64,000 bases of DNA from Hymenobacter daecheongensis DSM 21074. GTDB lineage: Bacteria; Bacteroidota; Bacteroidia; Cytophagales; Hymenobacteraceae. Below the pieces are notes generated by a model, which was not told where the DNA came from, ran no database searches, and saw only the letters and a list, made by a program, of their open reading frames with translations. A program made the position numbers and the translations under genes. Of this stretch, positions 1-7,546 are shown piece after piece (position 1 is the stretch's first letter; each line of letters begins with the position of its first letter). Location: assembly GCF_900141805.1 (NCBI RefSeq), contig NZ_FQYN01000003.1, positions 62,001 through 126,000 of the forward strand, given 5' to 3'.

Positions 1-711
1 TTGGTAGAGGTGAAAATCGTTCAGGTTCGACTTGAGCACGTCGAGGGCGCGGTAGGTGGTTTGGGCCGGAGTGCGCGTGAAGGTGAGCGTAAGCTGGGCC
101 GCACCCAGCACCAGTACCACCACGGCCAGCAGCACCAGCGCCCGCCGCCGCGCCAGCCACAGCGCCCCCGGCGCGGCCGCCAGCAGCCCCAGCAGCGCCG
201 CACTCGGCCGAATGAGAAAGGCCAGGCTGATGGCCAGCAGCCCCAGCAGCAGCGCTGCCCGCCGCTCGGCACGCTGGGCCGCAAACAGCAGTCCGCCGCC
301 CGCCAGCAGAATCGGCACGCGCACGTAGTTAAACCAGAGCGCGTGCTCCAGCCACGCCACCCCGAAAAACAGCACCAGCGCCCCGACCAGCGCCCCCGGA
401 GCCAGGTGCGGGCGCAGTAGCCGGTCGAGCACCGCAAAAACCAGCACCGCGGCGGCGTAGAGCAGCGCGTAGAGCAGCACCGCGTACCAGGGCACTGCCG
501 GAACGTGCGCGTAGAGCAGAGCCAGCAGCGCGGCCAGCCCATGAAAGTAGAGGTGCAGGTCCGTCACGGGGGCCGCCGCCGTCACGCCGCGCAGCAGCAG
601 GGTGATGGCCGCGTCGTCGTTGGTTTCATAGTAGCAGCCCAGCGCAAAGCCCGCCAGCCCCAGCAGCAGCGCCGGCAGCAGAACAACGCGCAGGAGTTTG
701 GGGCTGGTCAA
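1..711 (-). CDS. Multi-pass membrane protein, probable GT-C-type glycosyltransferase (3' end beyond window)
   Basis: The reverse strand is open for 237 codons from a TTG at 711 to the window edge, so the C-terminus is missing. No ATG or GTG lies in frame between the TTG and the upstream stop, which makes TTG the only available start. The protein begins with a hydrophobic segment (about residues 6-26), then ETNDD with the acidic pair at D32-D33, then at least five further hydrophobic stretches. An acidic pair just after the first membrane helix is typical of GT-C lipid-linked-sugar glycosyltransferases of the PMT/ArnT type. The family call is inferred from topology and that motif only. It is divergent from a second GT-C-like gene beginning at 903, which fits an envelope glycan locus. 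Confidence 0.6.
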   Translation of the reverse strand, partial: MTSPKLLRVVLLPALLLGLAGFALGCYYETNDDAAITLLLRGVTAAAPVTDLHLYFHGLAALLALLYAHVPAVPWYAVLLYALLYAAAVLVFAVLDRLLRPHLAPGALVGALVLFFGVAWLEHALWFNYVRVPILLAGGGLLFAAQRAERRAALLLGLLAISLAFLIRPSAALLGLLAAAPGALWLARRRALVLLAVVVLVLGAAQLTLTFTRTPAQTTYRALDVLKSNLNDFHLYQ

Positions 712-769
712 CTGGCGGTTTTGGGGGGTGACGGACGGCGCGGAATGTCCGCCCGCGTCATCTGGTGCT

Positions 770-777
770 CAAATGTA
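770..777 (-). promoter_or_regulatory. Candidate -7 promoter element TACATTTG
   Basis: On the reverse strand this reads TACATTTG, an exact match to the Bacteroidota -7 consensus TAnnTTTG. It lies about 60 bases upstream of the TTG start at 711. A TTTTC about 22 bases further upstream could be a weak -33 element. The match is seen directly; activity is inferred. Confidence 0.4.
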
Positions 778-902
778 CCCAACTCCCTTGTACTGAAAAC
801 CCTCGCCGGATAAGCAGGGAATTGAGGTGACCGCTGCTAGTGTGTTGGTCGCCGCCGGCTGCCCAGCGGCCAGTTCCGGGCAATATTCGGTTGCTTTGCA
901 GC

Positions 903-2561
903 GTGAAGCCTCTCTCCTCCCGTTTGCCCGACCTGACGCTGCTATTTGTAGTGCTCTTCACGGTGGCCTATTACCTGCTCACCCACGAAGGCCTCTACGA
1001 CCTCGACGACTACTTCTACGCCCGCTACGCCCAGCAGCTGGCCAGCGGTACCTTCCGCGTCGTGCCCGATCCGCAGGGGCTACTGCACGATCCATTGAAG
1101 GAGCGGTGGCTGATTTTCGGGCCGGTGGCGGGGCTGTACAGGCTGTTTGGCGTGAACATCATCAGCAGCACGCTATGGCCGCTGCTGGCTACCGTGGGCT
1201 GCGCCGTGGTTATCTGGCGGCGGTATCGGCGGCGCGAGCCGGTGGTGGCGGCCGCGGCCATGCTGCTGCTGGGGCTGCACTACTTCACACTTAATCTAAC
1301 CAATTATCTGTACCCTGACAACATTCTGATGTTCTGGTGCCTGTGCTGCGCCATGGTGCTGCTGCACGGGCGGCAGATGCCGCGCCGGCCGCTGGCCTGG
1401 GGCGTGGGGTTTGCCCTGCTCAACTTCGCGGCGCTGCTCAGCAAAGAAACCATCGTGTACTACCTGCCTTTCTATGTAGGCGTGCTGGGGCGGGATGTTT
1501 GGCGGGGGCAAAACGGCCGGTTCTGGAGCGCGGCGCTGCTCGGTGGCACGGTGCTGGTGGCGGGCTACCTGGCCTTCTATCAGGTTTTCACCCACGATGC
1601 GCTCTACCGCATTCACCTCATCGAACACACCAACGAGTTTCTGAAGGAAGGCAATTTTCTACTCGGCAACCGGGCCGCGCTGCTGGCCCGCGTCACGTAC
1701 CAGCCGCTGGCGTTTCTGGTAGGCACCGGGCTGGGCGTGGCGCTGCTGCTGGCAGTGGCCGCCGCGCTGGGTCGCCGCCAACACCCACCTTCCGACGCGG
1801 GCTTCTGGCTGGCCCTGGCGGCCTCCACGCTGGCATTCTACTGGCTGGGCAGCACCTCACTCAGCCAATACAACCCCATCACGCTGCTGCCGCGCATGAC
1901 CACGCCGCTGCTGCCGCCGCTGTGCCTGGCCGCCGGCTTCGGCCTGCGCGACTTTGTGCGCACCGGGCGCGGCGGCGGCTGGCTGGCCCTGGGCCTGCTG
2001 CTGTGCGCGGGCTGGCTGCACAACAGCCTTTCGATTCTGTACGGCGGGCTGGCGCTGTATTTCGGGGCGGCGGCGGGGCTGGCGGGCTTCGCGCTGCTGC
2101 ACCCGACTGCGGTAGGCGCGGCTTGGTGCCGGCCGGGCACGGGCGCTTTCGCGGCATTGGCGGTGGTGGCATTGGCAGCCATGCTGGCCGTGCGGCCCGT
2201 GTATTTTATGCAGAAGCCCCGCGTGTCGGCGCACTTTGCGCAGCAGCGAATATTGCGGCAGCACCTGGCGGGGCCGGTGCGCGGCGTGGTGTTCGTTGAT
2301 GAGTTTTTGCTGGGCAACTACGACTTTTCCTATGGCTTCCGGGTGCCCGCCGGTCTGCGCTTCCGCCGCTACGCCGCTGCCGACTCGGTGCAACTGGTGC
2401 CTGGTGAGCCAGCCTGGCTGCTGCTCAACCACGCCACGCTCACTAACGACGAGTTGACGCGCAAGCTGATCCGCTATTCCGCCCCCGACGTGCTGGCTCG
2501 CTTCCCGCGCCGGCAACTAGTGGCGCAGGATGGCCGGGTAGAGCTGTACCGGGTGCGGTAG
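903..2561 (+). CDS. GT-C family membrane glycosyltransferase (PMT/ArnT-like)
   Basis: A 552-residue polytopic protein. The GTG at 903 is preferred over the GTG at 840 because it places a normal first membrane helix (residues 11-26) near the N-terminus. The helix is followed by YDLDDYFYARYA with the acidic pair D35-D36, the catalytic-type motif of the first periplasmic loop in GT-C enzymes that use polyprenyl-phosphate sugars. Around ten hydrophobic helices follow, and the last 110 residues form a soluble domain. It probably moves a sugar from an undecaprenyl carrier onto an envelope acceptor; donor and acceptor cannot be read from the sequence. It faces away from the membrane glycosyltransferase at 1-711 and converges on the GT2 gene at 2695. 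Confidence 0.72.
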   Translation: MKPLSSRLPDLTLLFVVLFTVAYYLLTHEGLYDLDDYFYARYAQQLASGTFRVVPDPQGLLHDPLKERWLIFGPVAGLYRLFGVNIISSTLWPLLATVGCAVVIWRRYRRREPVVAAAAMLLLGLHYFTLNLTNYLYPDNILMFWCLCCAMVLLHGRQMPRRPLAWGVGFALLNFAALLSKETIVYYLPFYVGVLGRDVWRGQNGRFWSAALLGGTVLVAGYLAFYQVFTHDALYRIHLIEHTNEFLKEGNFLLGNRAALLARVTYQPLAFLVGTGLGVALLLAVAAALGRRQHPPSDAGFWLALAASTLAFYWLGSTSLSQYNPITLLPRMTTPLLPPLCLAAGFGLRDFVRTGRGGGWLALGLLLCAGWLHNSLSILYGGLALYFGAAAGLAGFALLHPTAVGAAWCRPGTGAFAALAVVALAAMLAVRPVYFMQKPRVSAHFAQQRILRQHLAGPVRGVVFVDEFLLGNYDFSYGFRVPAGLRFRRYAAADSVQLVPGEPAWLLLNHATLTNDELTRKLIRYSAPDVLARFPRRQLVAQDGRVELYRVR

Positions 2562-2604
2562 GTCGCTGTGAAGAGTTATCAATCCAATGCAGACTTTTGA
2601 ACGG

Positions 2605-2689
2605 TGTAGAGACGCATAGTTGCGTCTCGTCATTGAACGACAATCGTTGTGCTGGCGCGAACGACAAGACGCAACTATGCGTCTCTACA
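2605..2689. repeat. Intergenic inverted repeat, family TGTAGAGACGCA
   Basis: Arms at 2605-2627 and 2667-2689 are exact reverse complements. Each arm is itself a hairpin, GAGACGCA/TGCGTCTC. It fills the gap between two convergent genes (stops at 2561 and 2695) and may serve as a bidirectional terminator or be a REP-like mobile palindrome. Confidence 0.8.
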
Positions 2690-2694
2690 TCGTT

Positions 2695-3636
2695 TCACTG
2701 CCCTTTCCGCAGCCGGGCGTATGCGCCCAGCACCCGGTCGAGAAGCTGAGGGGACTGGGTTTCAAGCAGCAGGCCATACAGCTCCGCGCCTTTCCGGAAA
2801 TTGCCCCAGCGCACGGCCTGGCGTAATTCCCAGCGCAGGCGCACGGCCAGCGCGGCCCGCTCGTCAGGGGTGCGGCAGAGCAGCAGGGCCTTGCGGCACA
2901 CCCGGATGGTGGAGGCCAGAAACGGGTCGTGGGGCCGGTAGCCGCGCCTGGACATGGAGGCCGGGTGCAGCCGCTTCCGGGTGGTTACGGCGTCGAGAAA
3001 GTAGAACTGAAAGTCGCGGGCGGCCCGCACCCAGAAGTCGAAGTCCTCGTAGGCCAGCGTCTCGTCGTAGCCGTCCAGGTGAGCCAGCGTGGCGCGGCGC
3101 ATCAGCATGGTGGGCGTGCTGATAAAGTAGCGGCGCAGCACTTCGGCAAAAACATGGCCCGAGGCCGGGCGCGGGTGCGGCTGGCCCTGCGCATCACGGC
3201 GGTAGTGGTAGCGCACGGGGCGGGAGTCCTCATCGATCAGCTCAGCATCCGAATACACCACGCCGTAGCTGGCATCGAGGCGCTGGAAGGCGGCTACCTG
3301 CTCGGCTACGCGGGTGGGCAGCAGCACGTCGTCGGTGGCGAAGTCGATTATAAATTCGCCGTGGGACTGGCGAAACGCCCGGTTGAAGGCAGCGCAGTTG
3401 CCGATGTTTTCGGGCAGAAAAATGGTTTTCCAGCCGGGGTTGGCCGCCGCGTATTCGCGCAGAATGGCCACGCTCTCGTCCGTGCTGGCATCATCTACCA
3501 GCCACACTTCCAGGTTCGGGTAGGTCTGGGCCAAGATTGAATCCAGCGCCTCGCGCACGAAGCGGGCGTGGTTGTAGCACAGCGCCACGATGGTGACGAG
3601 CGGCAAGGCCTCGAAGTGGTTGGCGGTAGTATTCAT
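2695..3636 (-). CDS. Family 2 glycosyltransferase
   Basis: A 313-residue cytosolic GT-A enzyme. The ATG at 3636 starts directly before the Rossmann-like strand LPLVTIVALCYNHARF; the open frame upstream has no GT2 similarity. Nucleotide-sugar motifs are visible: VDDAS at residues 48-52 and the metal-binding TDD at 101-103. A later YEDFDFWVRA resembles the ED catalytic-base region. No membrane helix is present. Its start is 8 bases from the stop of the flippase gene at 3644, so the two are almost certainly co-transcribed and work on the same exported polysaccharide. The sugar transferred is not evident. Confidence 0.88.
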   Translation of the reverse strand: MNTTANHFEALPLVTIVALCYNHARFVREALDSILAQTYPNLEVWLVDDASTDESVAILREYAAANPGWKTIFLPENIGNCAAFNRAFRQSHGEFIIDFATDDVLLPTRVAEQVAAFQRLDASYGVVYSDAELIDEDSRPVRYHYRRDAQGQPHPRPASGHVFAEVLRRYFISTPTMLMRRATLAHLDGYDETLAYEDFDFWVRAARDFQFYFLDAVTTRKRLHPASMSRRGYRPHDPFLASTIRVCRKALLLCRTPDERAALAVRLRWELRQAVRWGNFRKGAELYGLLLETQSPQLLDRVLGAYARLRKGQ

Positions 3637-3643
3637 CCGATAA

Positions 3644-4933
3644 TCAGCGCCGCAGATAATTCCGGAAATAAACGCCGCAGCCCAGCAGCAATACGCCAAA
3701 CCGCGCCGCGTGGGCCAGCGGAGCCCCCAGCAGCCCGTAGCGCGGCAGCAGCACGGCCAGCAGCCCCGCATACAGCCCCGCCGAAACCGCCTGTACGGCC
3801 ACGTAGCGGCCCACTTTGGCCTGGGCCATCAATAGAAAAAGCAGCGTCCAGGTCAGGAATTTGGCCCAGTCGCCGATAAACTGGGGGGCCAGCAGGGTGC
3901 GGGCGGCGGCAAAATGGGCATCAAACAGCAGCGGCAGCAGCCAGTCGCGCAGCAGGTAGAGGGCCAGCAGCCCCAGCGCCAGCCCCGGAGCCAGCAGCAG
4001 CAGCACCGTGCGCACGTAGCGGCGCAGCGCGGCGGGCTGCCCGGCCAGCCGGGCCAGCCGCGGGTAGTACACGCTGCCCATCAAAGCCGAAAACACCATG
4101 GTATAGTTATCCGAAAGCTTGGCTACGGCCTGCCAGTTGTCGGTTTGGGCTAGGCTGAAGCGCAGAATCAGCACGTCGCGCAGCACGAAATCCACGGCTT
4201 TGCTGAACAGCAGCACGCTCACGGCCATCAGCAGAAACCGGCCCAGGCCGCGCAGGGCGGGCCGGCTGAGCGGGCCGCGCGGCCGGGGCAGCAGGCCATG
4301 GCGCAGGCACACGAATACTGTGGGTATCAGCGTGAAGCTTTGGGCCAGCAGGTAGGCAAGCAGGGCCTGCTCTACCGGCCAGCCGGCCCGCAGCACCACC
4401 GCCACCGCCCCCACTCCCAGCCCGCTCAGCAGCACCGTGAGGGCCACATAAGCCCGCAGCCGCCCGGCCGCCAGCAGCACTGAGGTGAGAAAAACGTGCG
4501 CCGTGAGCAGCCCGATACCCAGCGCAAACAGCAGCAGCCAGCCCACCGACGGCCGGAAAATGCCCGCCAGCGGGCCGCGGCCCGCCAGCAGCACCGCCGT
4601 GCCCAGCAGTAGCGCCGCACCATTGAGCGCCGCGCCCGCGCCCAGCCACGCCCGGTAGCGCCCCGAGCCGGCCCGCAGCGGCGCCAGATACTTGATCAGC
4701 CCCACGTGCACGCCCTCGTTGGGCAGCGTGGTGAACAGGGCCATCAGGTTCTGGAAATGCGCCAGCAGCGTGAGGCCGCCGGGGCCACCATACACGGCCA
4801 GCAGCTTATTGAGCAGCAGCGCCCCCGCCGTGCGGGCCCCGATGGCAATGCCCGAGCCCGCCGACCCGCGCAGAAACCGCCCCAGCACGGCAGCGCGGGT
4901 TTCGGGCAAGGCAAGCGGTTCGGCGGGCGGCAT
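3644..4933 (-). CDS. Polysaccharide/O-antigen flippase-like membrane protein (MOP superfamily)
   Basis: A 429-residue protein with roughly 12-14 hydrophobic helices and the arrangement of Wzx/PST-type transporters. The N-terminal part (LLLNKLLAVYGGPGGLTLLAHFQNLMALFTTLPNEGV, in pieces) resembles WzxE-like O-antigen translocases: a conserved K in the first helix and the LPNEG-type loop. It would flip undecaprenyl-linked oligosaccharide across the inner membrane. It is the first gene of a two-gene unit with the GT2 at 2695-3636. A TACTTTTG -7-like box lies at 4938-4945, only 5 bases before the ATG, inside the repeat 4939-5058. If used, the message would be nearly leaderless. Confidence 0.82.
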   Translation of the reverse strand: MPPAEPLALPETRAAVLGRFLRGSAGSGIAIGARTAGALLLNKLLAVYGGPGGLTLLAHFQNLMALFTTLPNEGVHVGLIKYLAPLRAGSGRYRAWLGAGAALNGAALLLGTAVLLAGRGPLAGIFRPSVGWLLLFALGIGLLTAHVFLTSVLLAAGRLRAYVALTVLLSGLGVGAVAVVLRAGWPVEQALLAYLLAQSFTLIPTVFVCLRHGLLPRPRGPLSRPALRGLGRFLLMAVSVLLFSKAVDFVLRDVLILRFSLAQTDNWQAVAKLSDNYTMVFSALMGSVYYPRLARLAGQPAALRRYVRTVLLLLAPGLALGLLALYLLRDWLLPLLFDAHFAAARTLLAPQFIGDWAKFLTWTLLFLLMAQAKVGRYVAVQAVSAGLYAGLLAVLLPRYGLLGAPLAHAARFGVLLLGCGVYFRNYLRR

Positions 4934-4938
4934 GGGTC

Positions 4939-5058
4939 AAAAGTAGCGCGGAAATCCGTTCCGCGAGGGGCGAAGCGGGTAGCTGCTACCGCACCAGCTG
5001 GCGCACGCGCGCAGGAACGCGCGCTGCTCGTCGCGGAACGGATTTCCGCGCTACTTTT
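4939..5058. repeat. Inverted repeat, family TAGCGCG(G/A)AAATCCGTT, copy 1
   Basis: Arms at 4939-4966 and 5031-5058 are exact reverse complements of 28 bases around a 64-base GC-rich centre. The right arm overlaps the last codons of the gene at 5051 and supplies its TAG stop. The left arm abuts the start of the flippase gene. A second member of the same family is at 31662-31777. Confidence 0.85.
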
Positions 5059-6064
5059 CGAAGATGAGCCGCAGGCTGGGCACGCCGCCCAAGTGGCGCT
5101 TAAACTGCAGCAGAGATTGATTCAGGCCCGTGGGCAAGGTGGACGTGCCCAGGTCCAGCAGGCGCATTCCGTTGGCTTGGCCGAAGTGGTGCAGGCCGGC
5201 ATTGAGCAGCACCACGGGGCTGAAGGCATTGTAGGCCAAGGGGCTGGCCGGATAAAAGTTATACAGCACTTCGCTATTTACCTGAATGGCCACCGTGAGG
5301 GCGGCCCAGTCGCCGGCCGCGTCGCGCACCGAAAACAGGAAATGCTCGCGCGGAAACAGCCGGAACAGCTCCTGCAGCCGCGCCAGCTCCAACGACAGCT
5401 GCTGGCCCTTTTCCTGGCGGCAGCGGGCCAGAAACTCGTAGGCCAGCGGCAGCAGATACGGCGGCTCCTGCTCGAAACGGAACCCGTGGCGGCGGCACTT
5501 GTGCAGCCGCCGCCGCTCCGAAGGATGCAGGCGGGCCTCAAAATCGGTATTCAGCGGCAGGTGGTTGTTCAACTCGGCCTGGGCTACGCGGTAGCCCAGC
5601 TGCTGCCAGGCCTGGGTGAGCAAGGCGCTGCCGGCCGGGTCGTAGGCGAAGGGGTAGCTGCGAATGTGGGCGTGCGGCAGGCCCCGCGCACTAAGCTCCG
5701 CTTCCACCGCCGCCAGAAACGCCCGCACCACCGCCGCGCTCAGGCCGGCGGCCAGCTGCACCGAGCCGAACGGGGCCTGCCAGGGACTATAAGCCGTAGC
5801 GGTGCCGCTGAAAACAGGGAGCTGCGCCACGGTGCGGCCGGCAGCCTGGTCTTCCAGATAAAAGGTGAGCCGCTCGCCCGCGTGGCGCTGCAGGTTCAGG
5901 TGCGCGGGGCGCAGATACAGAAACGACTCGAATGCCAACGGCAGCGCGGGGGCCTCGTGCTGCGGGCCGGCCTGCACGCGCACCGCGTACTGGTCATTGG
6001 GCAAAGGCAGGGGTTCGACGAAAGCAGCAGACACACTCAGCGGGAATAGCAACGGGCGGGGCAC
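5051..6064 (-). CDS. GNAT/FemAB-like acyltransferase family protein
   Basis: A 337-residue soluble protein that looks like two tandem GNAT folds, as in FemAB/BioF2-like proteins. Visible features are the basic HPSERRRLHKCRRHG segment near residue 180, common in this family before the second domain, and a C-terminal region with LYNFYPASPLAYNAFSPVVLLNAGL and LLDLGTST. Such proteins transfer an amino acid or acyl group in envelope biosynthesis, which fits the neighbouring flippase and glycosyltransferases; the substrate is unknown. The stop codon lies within a palindromic repeat. A near-consensus TACTTTCG lies at 6071-6078 upstream of the ATG. Confidence 0.66.
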   Translation of the reverse strand: MPRPLLFPLSVSAAFVEPLPLPNDQYAVRVQAGPQHEAPALPLAFESFLYLRPAHLNLQRHAGERLTFYLEDQAAGRTVAQLPVFSGTATAYSPWQAPFGSVQLAAGLSAAVVRAFLAAVEAELSARGLPHAHIRSYPFAYDPAGSALLTQAWQQLGYRVAQAELNNHLPLNTDFEARLHPSERRRLHKCRRHGFRFEQEPPYLLPLAYEFLARCRQEKGQQLSLELARLQELFRLFPREHFLFSVRDAAGDWAALTVAIQVNSEVLYNFYPASPLAYNAFSPVVLLNAGLHHFGQANGMRLLDLGTSTLPTGLNQSLLQFKRHLGGVPSLRLIFEK

Positions 6065-6211
6065 GAAGGGCGAAAGTACGAGGAAATAGCCGCGTCGGAT
6101 AGTTGATAGGCGGCAGCAGGTGGTGGGTTTTGCGCAGCTTTGGCCCCCGGCAACGCTTGGCCCCGTAGCCTACGTACACCTCCCGTTCTGCGCCCCACCA
6201 CACCTAGCCCC

Positions 6212-7423
6212 ATGTCTGACACCGATAACTTTCTGGACGACAGCCTGATTACCACCGAAACTACCGCCCCCGACTCTATGGCGGCCGACCAGCCCATGGG
6301 CGGAATATCGGACCGGGCGGCGACCCGGCAGGCCCGGGAGCTGAGCGTGGGGGAGCGTCCCGGCACGCTCACCGTGCGCGAAGACTCGCTGGCCCCCCGC
6401 CTGTTTCTGATTTCCTACGACGAGCAGTTTTTCGAGGAAAAGGAATACACCAGCTACGATGAGATGCTGGCGTTTTTCCACGCCCACCCCCAGCAGCGCC
6501 ACTGGATTGACGTGCGCGGCTACGGCGACCTGCCCCTGATGGAGCGCCTGATGCAGGATTTTGACCTGCATCCGCTGCAGATGGAAGACGTGCTGGGCGA
6601 CTACCAGCGGGCCAAAGTGGAGCAGTTCGACGACAACCGCCTGTTTATGGTGTCGCGCATGACGGAGTTTACCACCCTGCTCGAAATAGACGACGACCAG
6701 CTTTCCATCTTCACCGGCCCCAACTACATCATCAGCTTTCAGGACGACTACGACGACTGCCTCGACACGGTGCGCATCCGCATCCGCTCGGGCTTCAGCA
6801 AGATCAAGCAGAAGCCCGTGCTCTACCTGGCCTACGCCCTCACCGACGTGGTGCTCGACCACTACTACCCTACCATGGCCGCCATCGGCGACTACATTGA
6901 AACGCTGGAGGAGCGCATTTTTAAGGGCCGCGCCGACCGCCGGGTGCTCAACCGCATTCTGCACATCAAGAAGGACATCGTGCGCTTTCGCCGGCTGGTG
7001 TACCCCGAGCGCGAGAAGATTGCCGAAATCCTGCGCATGCCCGACGACGTGATTCCGGAGGAGATGAAACTCTATTTCAAAGACTGCTACGACCACGCCA
7101 TTCAGGCCATGGACCTGGCCGAAAGCTACCGCGAATCCGTCAGCAGTCTCGTAGATCTGTACCTCTCCGACCAGAGCAACCGCATGAACGAGGTGATGAA
7201 AGTGCTGACCATCATTAGCAGCATTTTCATCCCGCTGAGCTTCGTGGTGGGCCTTTACGGCATGAATTTTCAGCGCGAAGCCCCCGACGGCACCATCAAC
7301 CGCCTCAATATGCCCGAGCTGTACCAGCCCTGGGGCTACCCGGTACTGCTGAGCATTCTGGTCGTCATCGTCGCCTTTCAGCTGATCTACTTCTACCGGA
7401 AGGGCTGGCTGAGCAACCGGTGA
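6212..7423 (+). CDS. corA: Magnesium/cobalt transporter CorA family
   Basis: A 403-residue CorA/MIT-family channel. The ATG at 6212 follows a plausible leader and is preferred to in-frame upstream codons that add a proline-rich, non-conserved stretch. After a disordered N-terminal 55 residues comes the cytoplasmic funnel domain with long helices. The two C-terminal membrane helices carry YGMNF between them (GMN at 350-352), the selectivity signature of the family. It forms a homopentamer importing Mg2+ or other divalent ions. It stands alone and converges on the large gene at 7547, separated by a 91-base palindrome. Confidence 0.95.
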   Translation: MSDTDNFLDDSLITTETTAPDSMAADQPMGGISDRAATRQARELSVGERPGTLTVREDSLAPRLFLISYDEQFFEEKEYTSYDEMLAFFHAHPQQRHWIDVRGYGDLPLMERLMQDFDLHPLQMEDVLGDYQRAKVEQFDDNRLFMVSRMTEFTTLLEIDDDQLSIFTGPNYIISFQDDYDDCLDTVRIRIRSGFSKIKQKPVLYLAYALTDVVLDHYYPTMAAIGDYIETLEERIFKGRADRRVLNRILHIKKDIVRFRRLVYPEREKIAEILRMPDDVIPEEMKLYFKDCYDHAIQAMDLAESYRESVSSLVDLYLSDQSNRMNEVMKVLTIISSIFIPLSFVVGLYGMNFQREAPDGTINRLNMPELYQPWGYPVLLSILVVIVAFQLIYFYRKGWLSNR

Positions 7424-7436
7424 GCTGTGAGAACGT

Positions 7437-7527
7437 GTCATGCTGAGCTTGTCGAAGCATCTCTACCGCTTCCTTGGAGTAGCATCGCAACGAAGCGGTA
7501 GAGATGCTTCGACAAGCTCAGCATGAC
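7437..7527. repeat. Inverted repeat, family GTCATGCTGAGCTTGTCGAA, copy 1
   Basis: Arms at 7437-7472 and 7492-7527 are perfect 36-base reverse complements with a 19-base loop. Two more copies occur at 22591-22683 and 43923-44010. Here it sits between convergent genes (stops at 7423 and 7547). This palindrome type is common between genes in Hymenobacter-like genomes (recollection, not searched). Confidence 0.9.
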
Positions 7528-7546
7528 GGCCAAACTAATGAGCCAA

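Noticed and set aside
4706..6049. 447-codon forward frame over the flippase and GNAT/FemAB-like genes
   Set aside because: Composition (Gln, Arg, His rich) is that of an antisense shadow in GC-rich DNA; the reverse-strand genes have clear family motifs.
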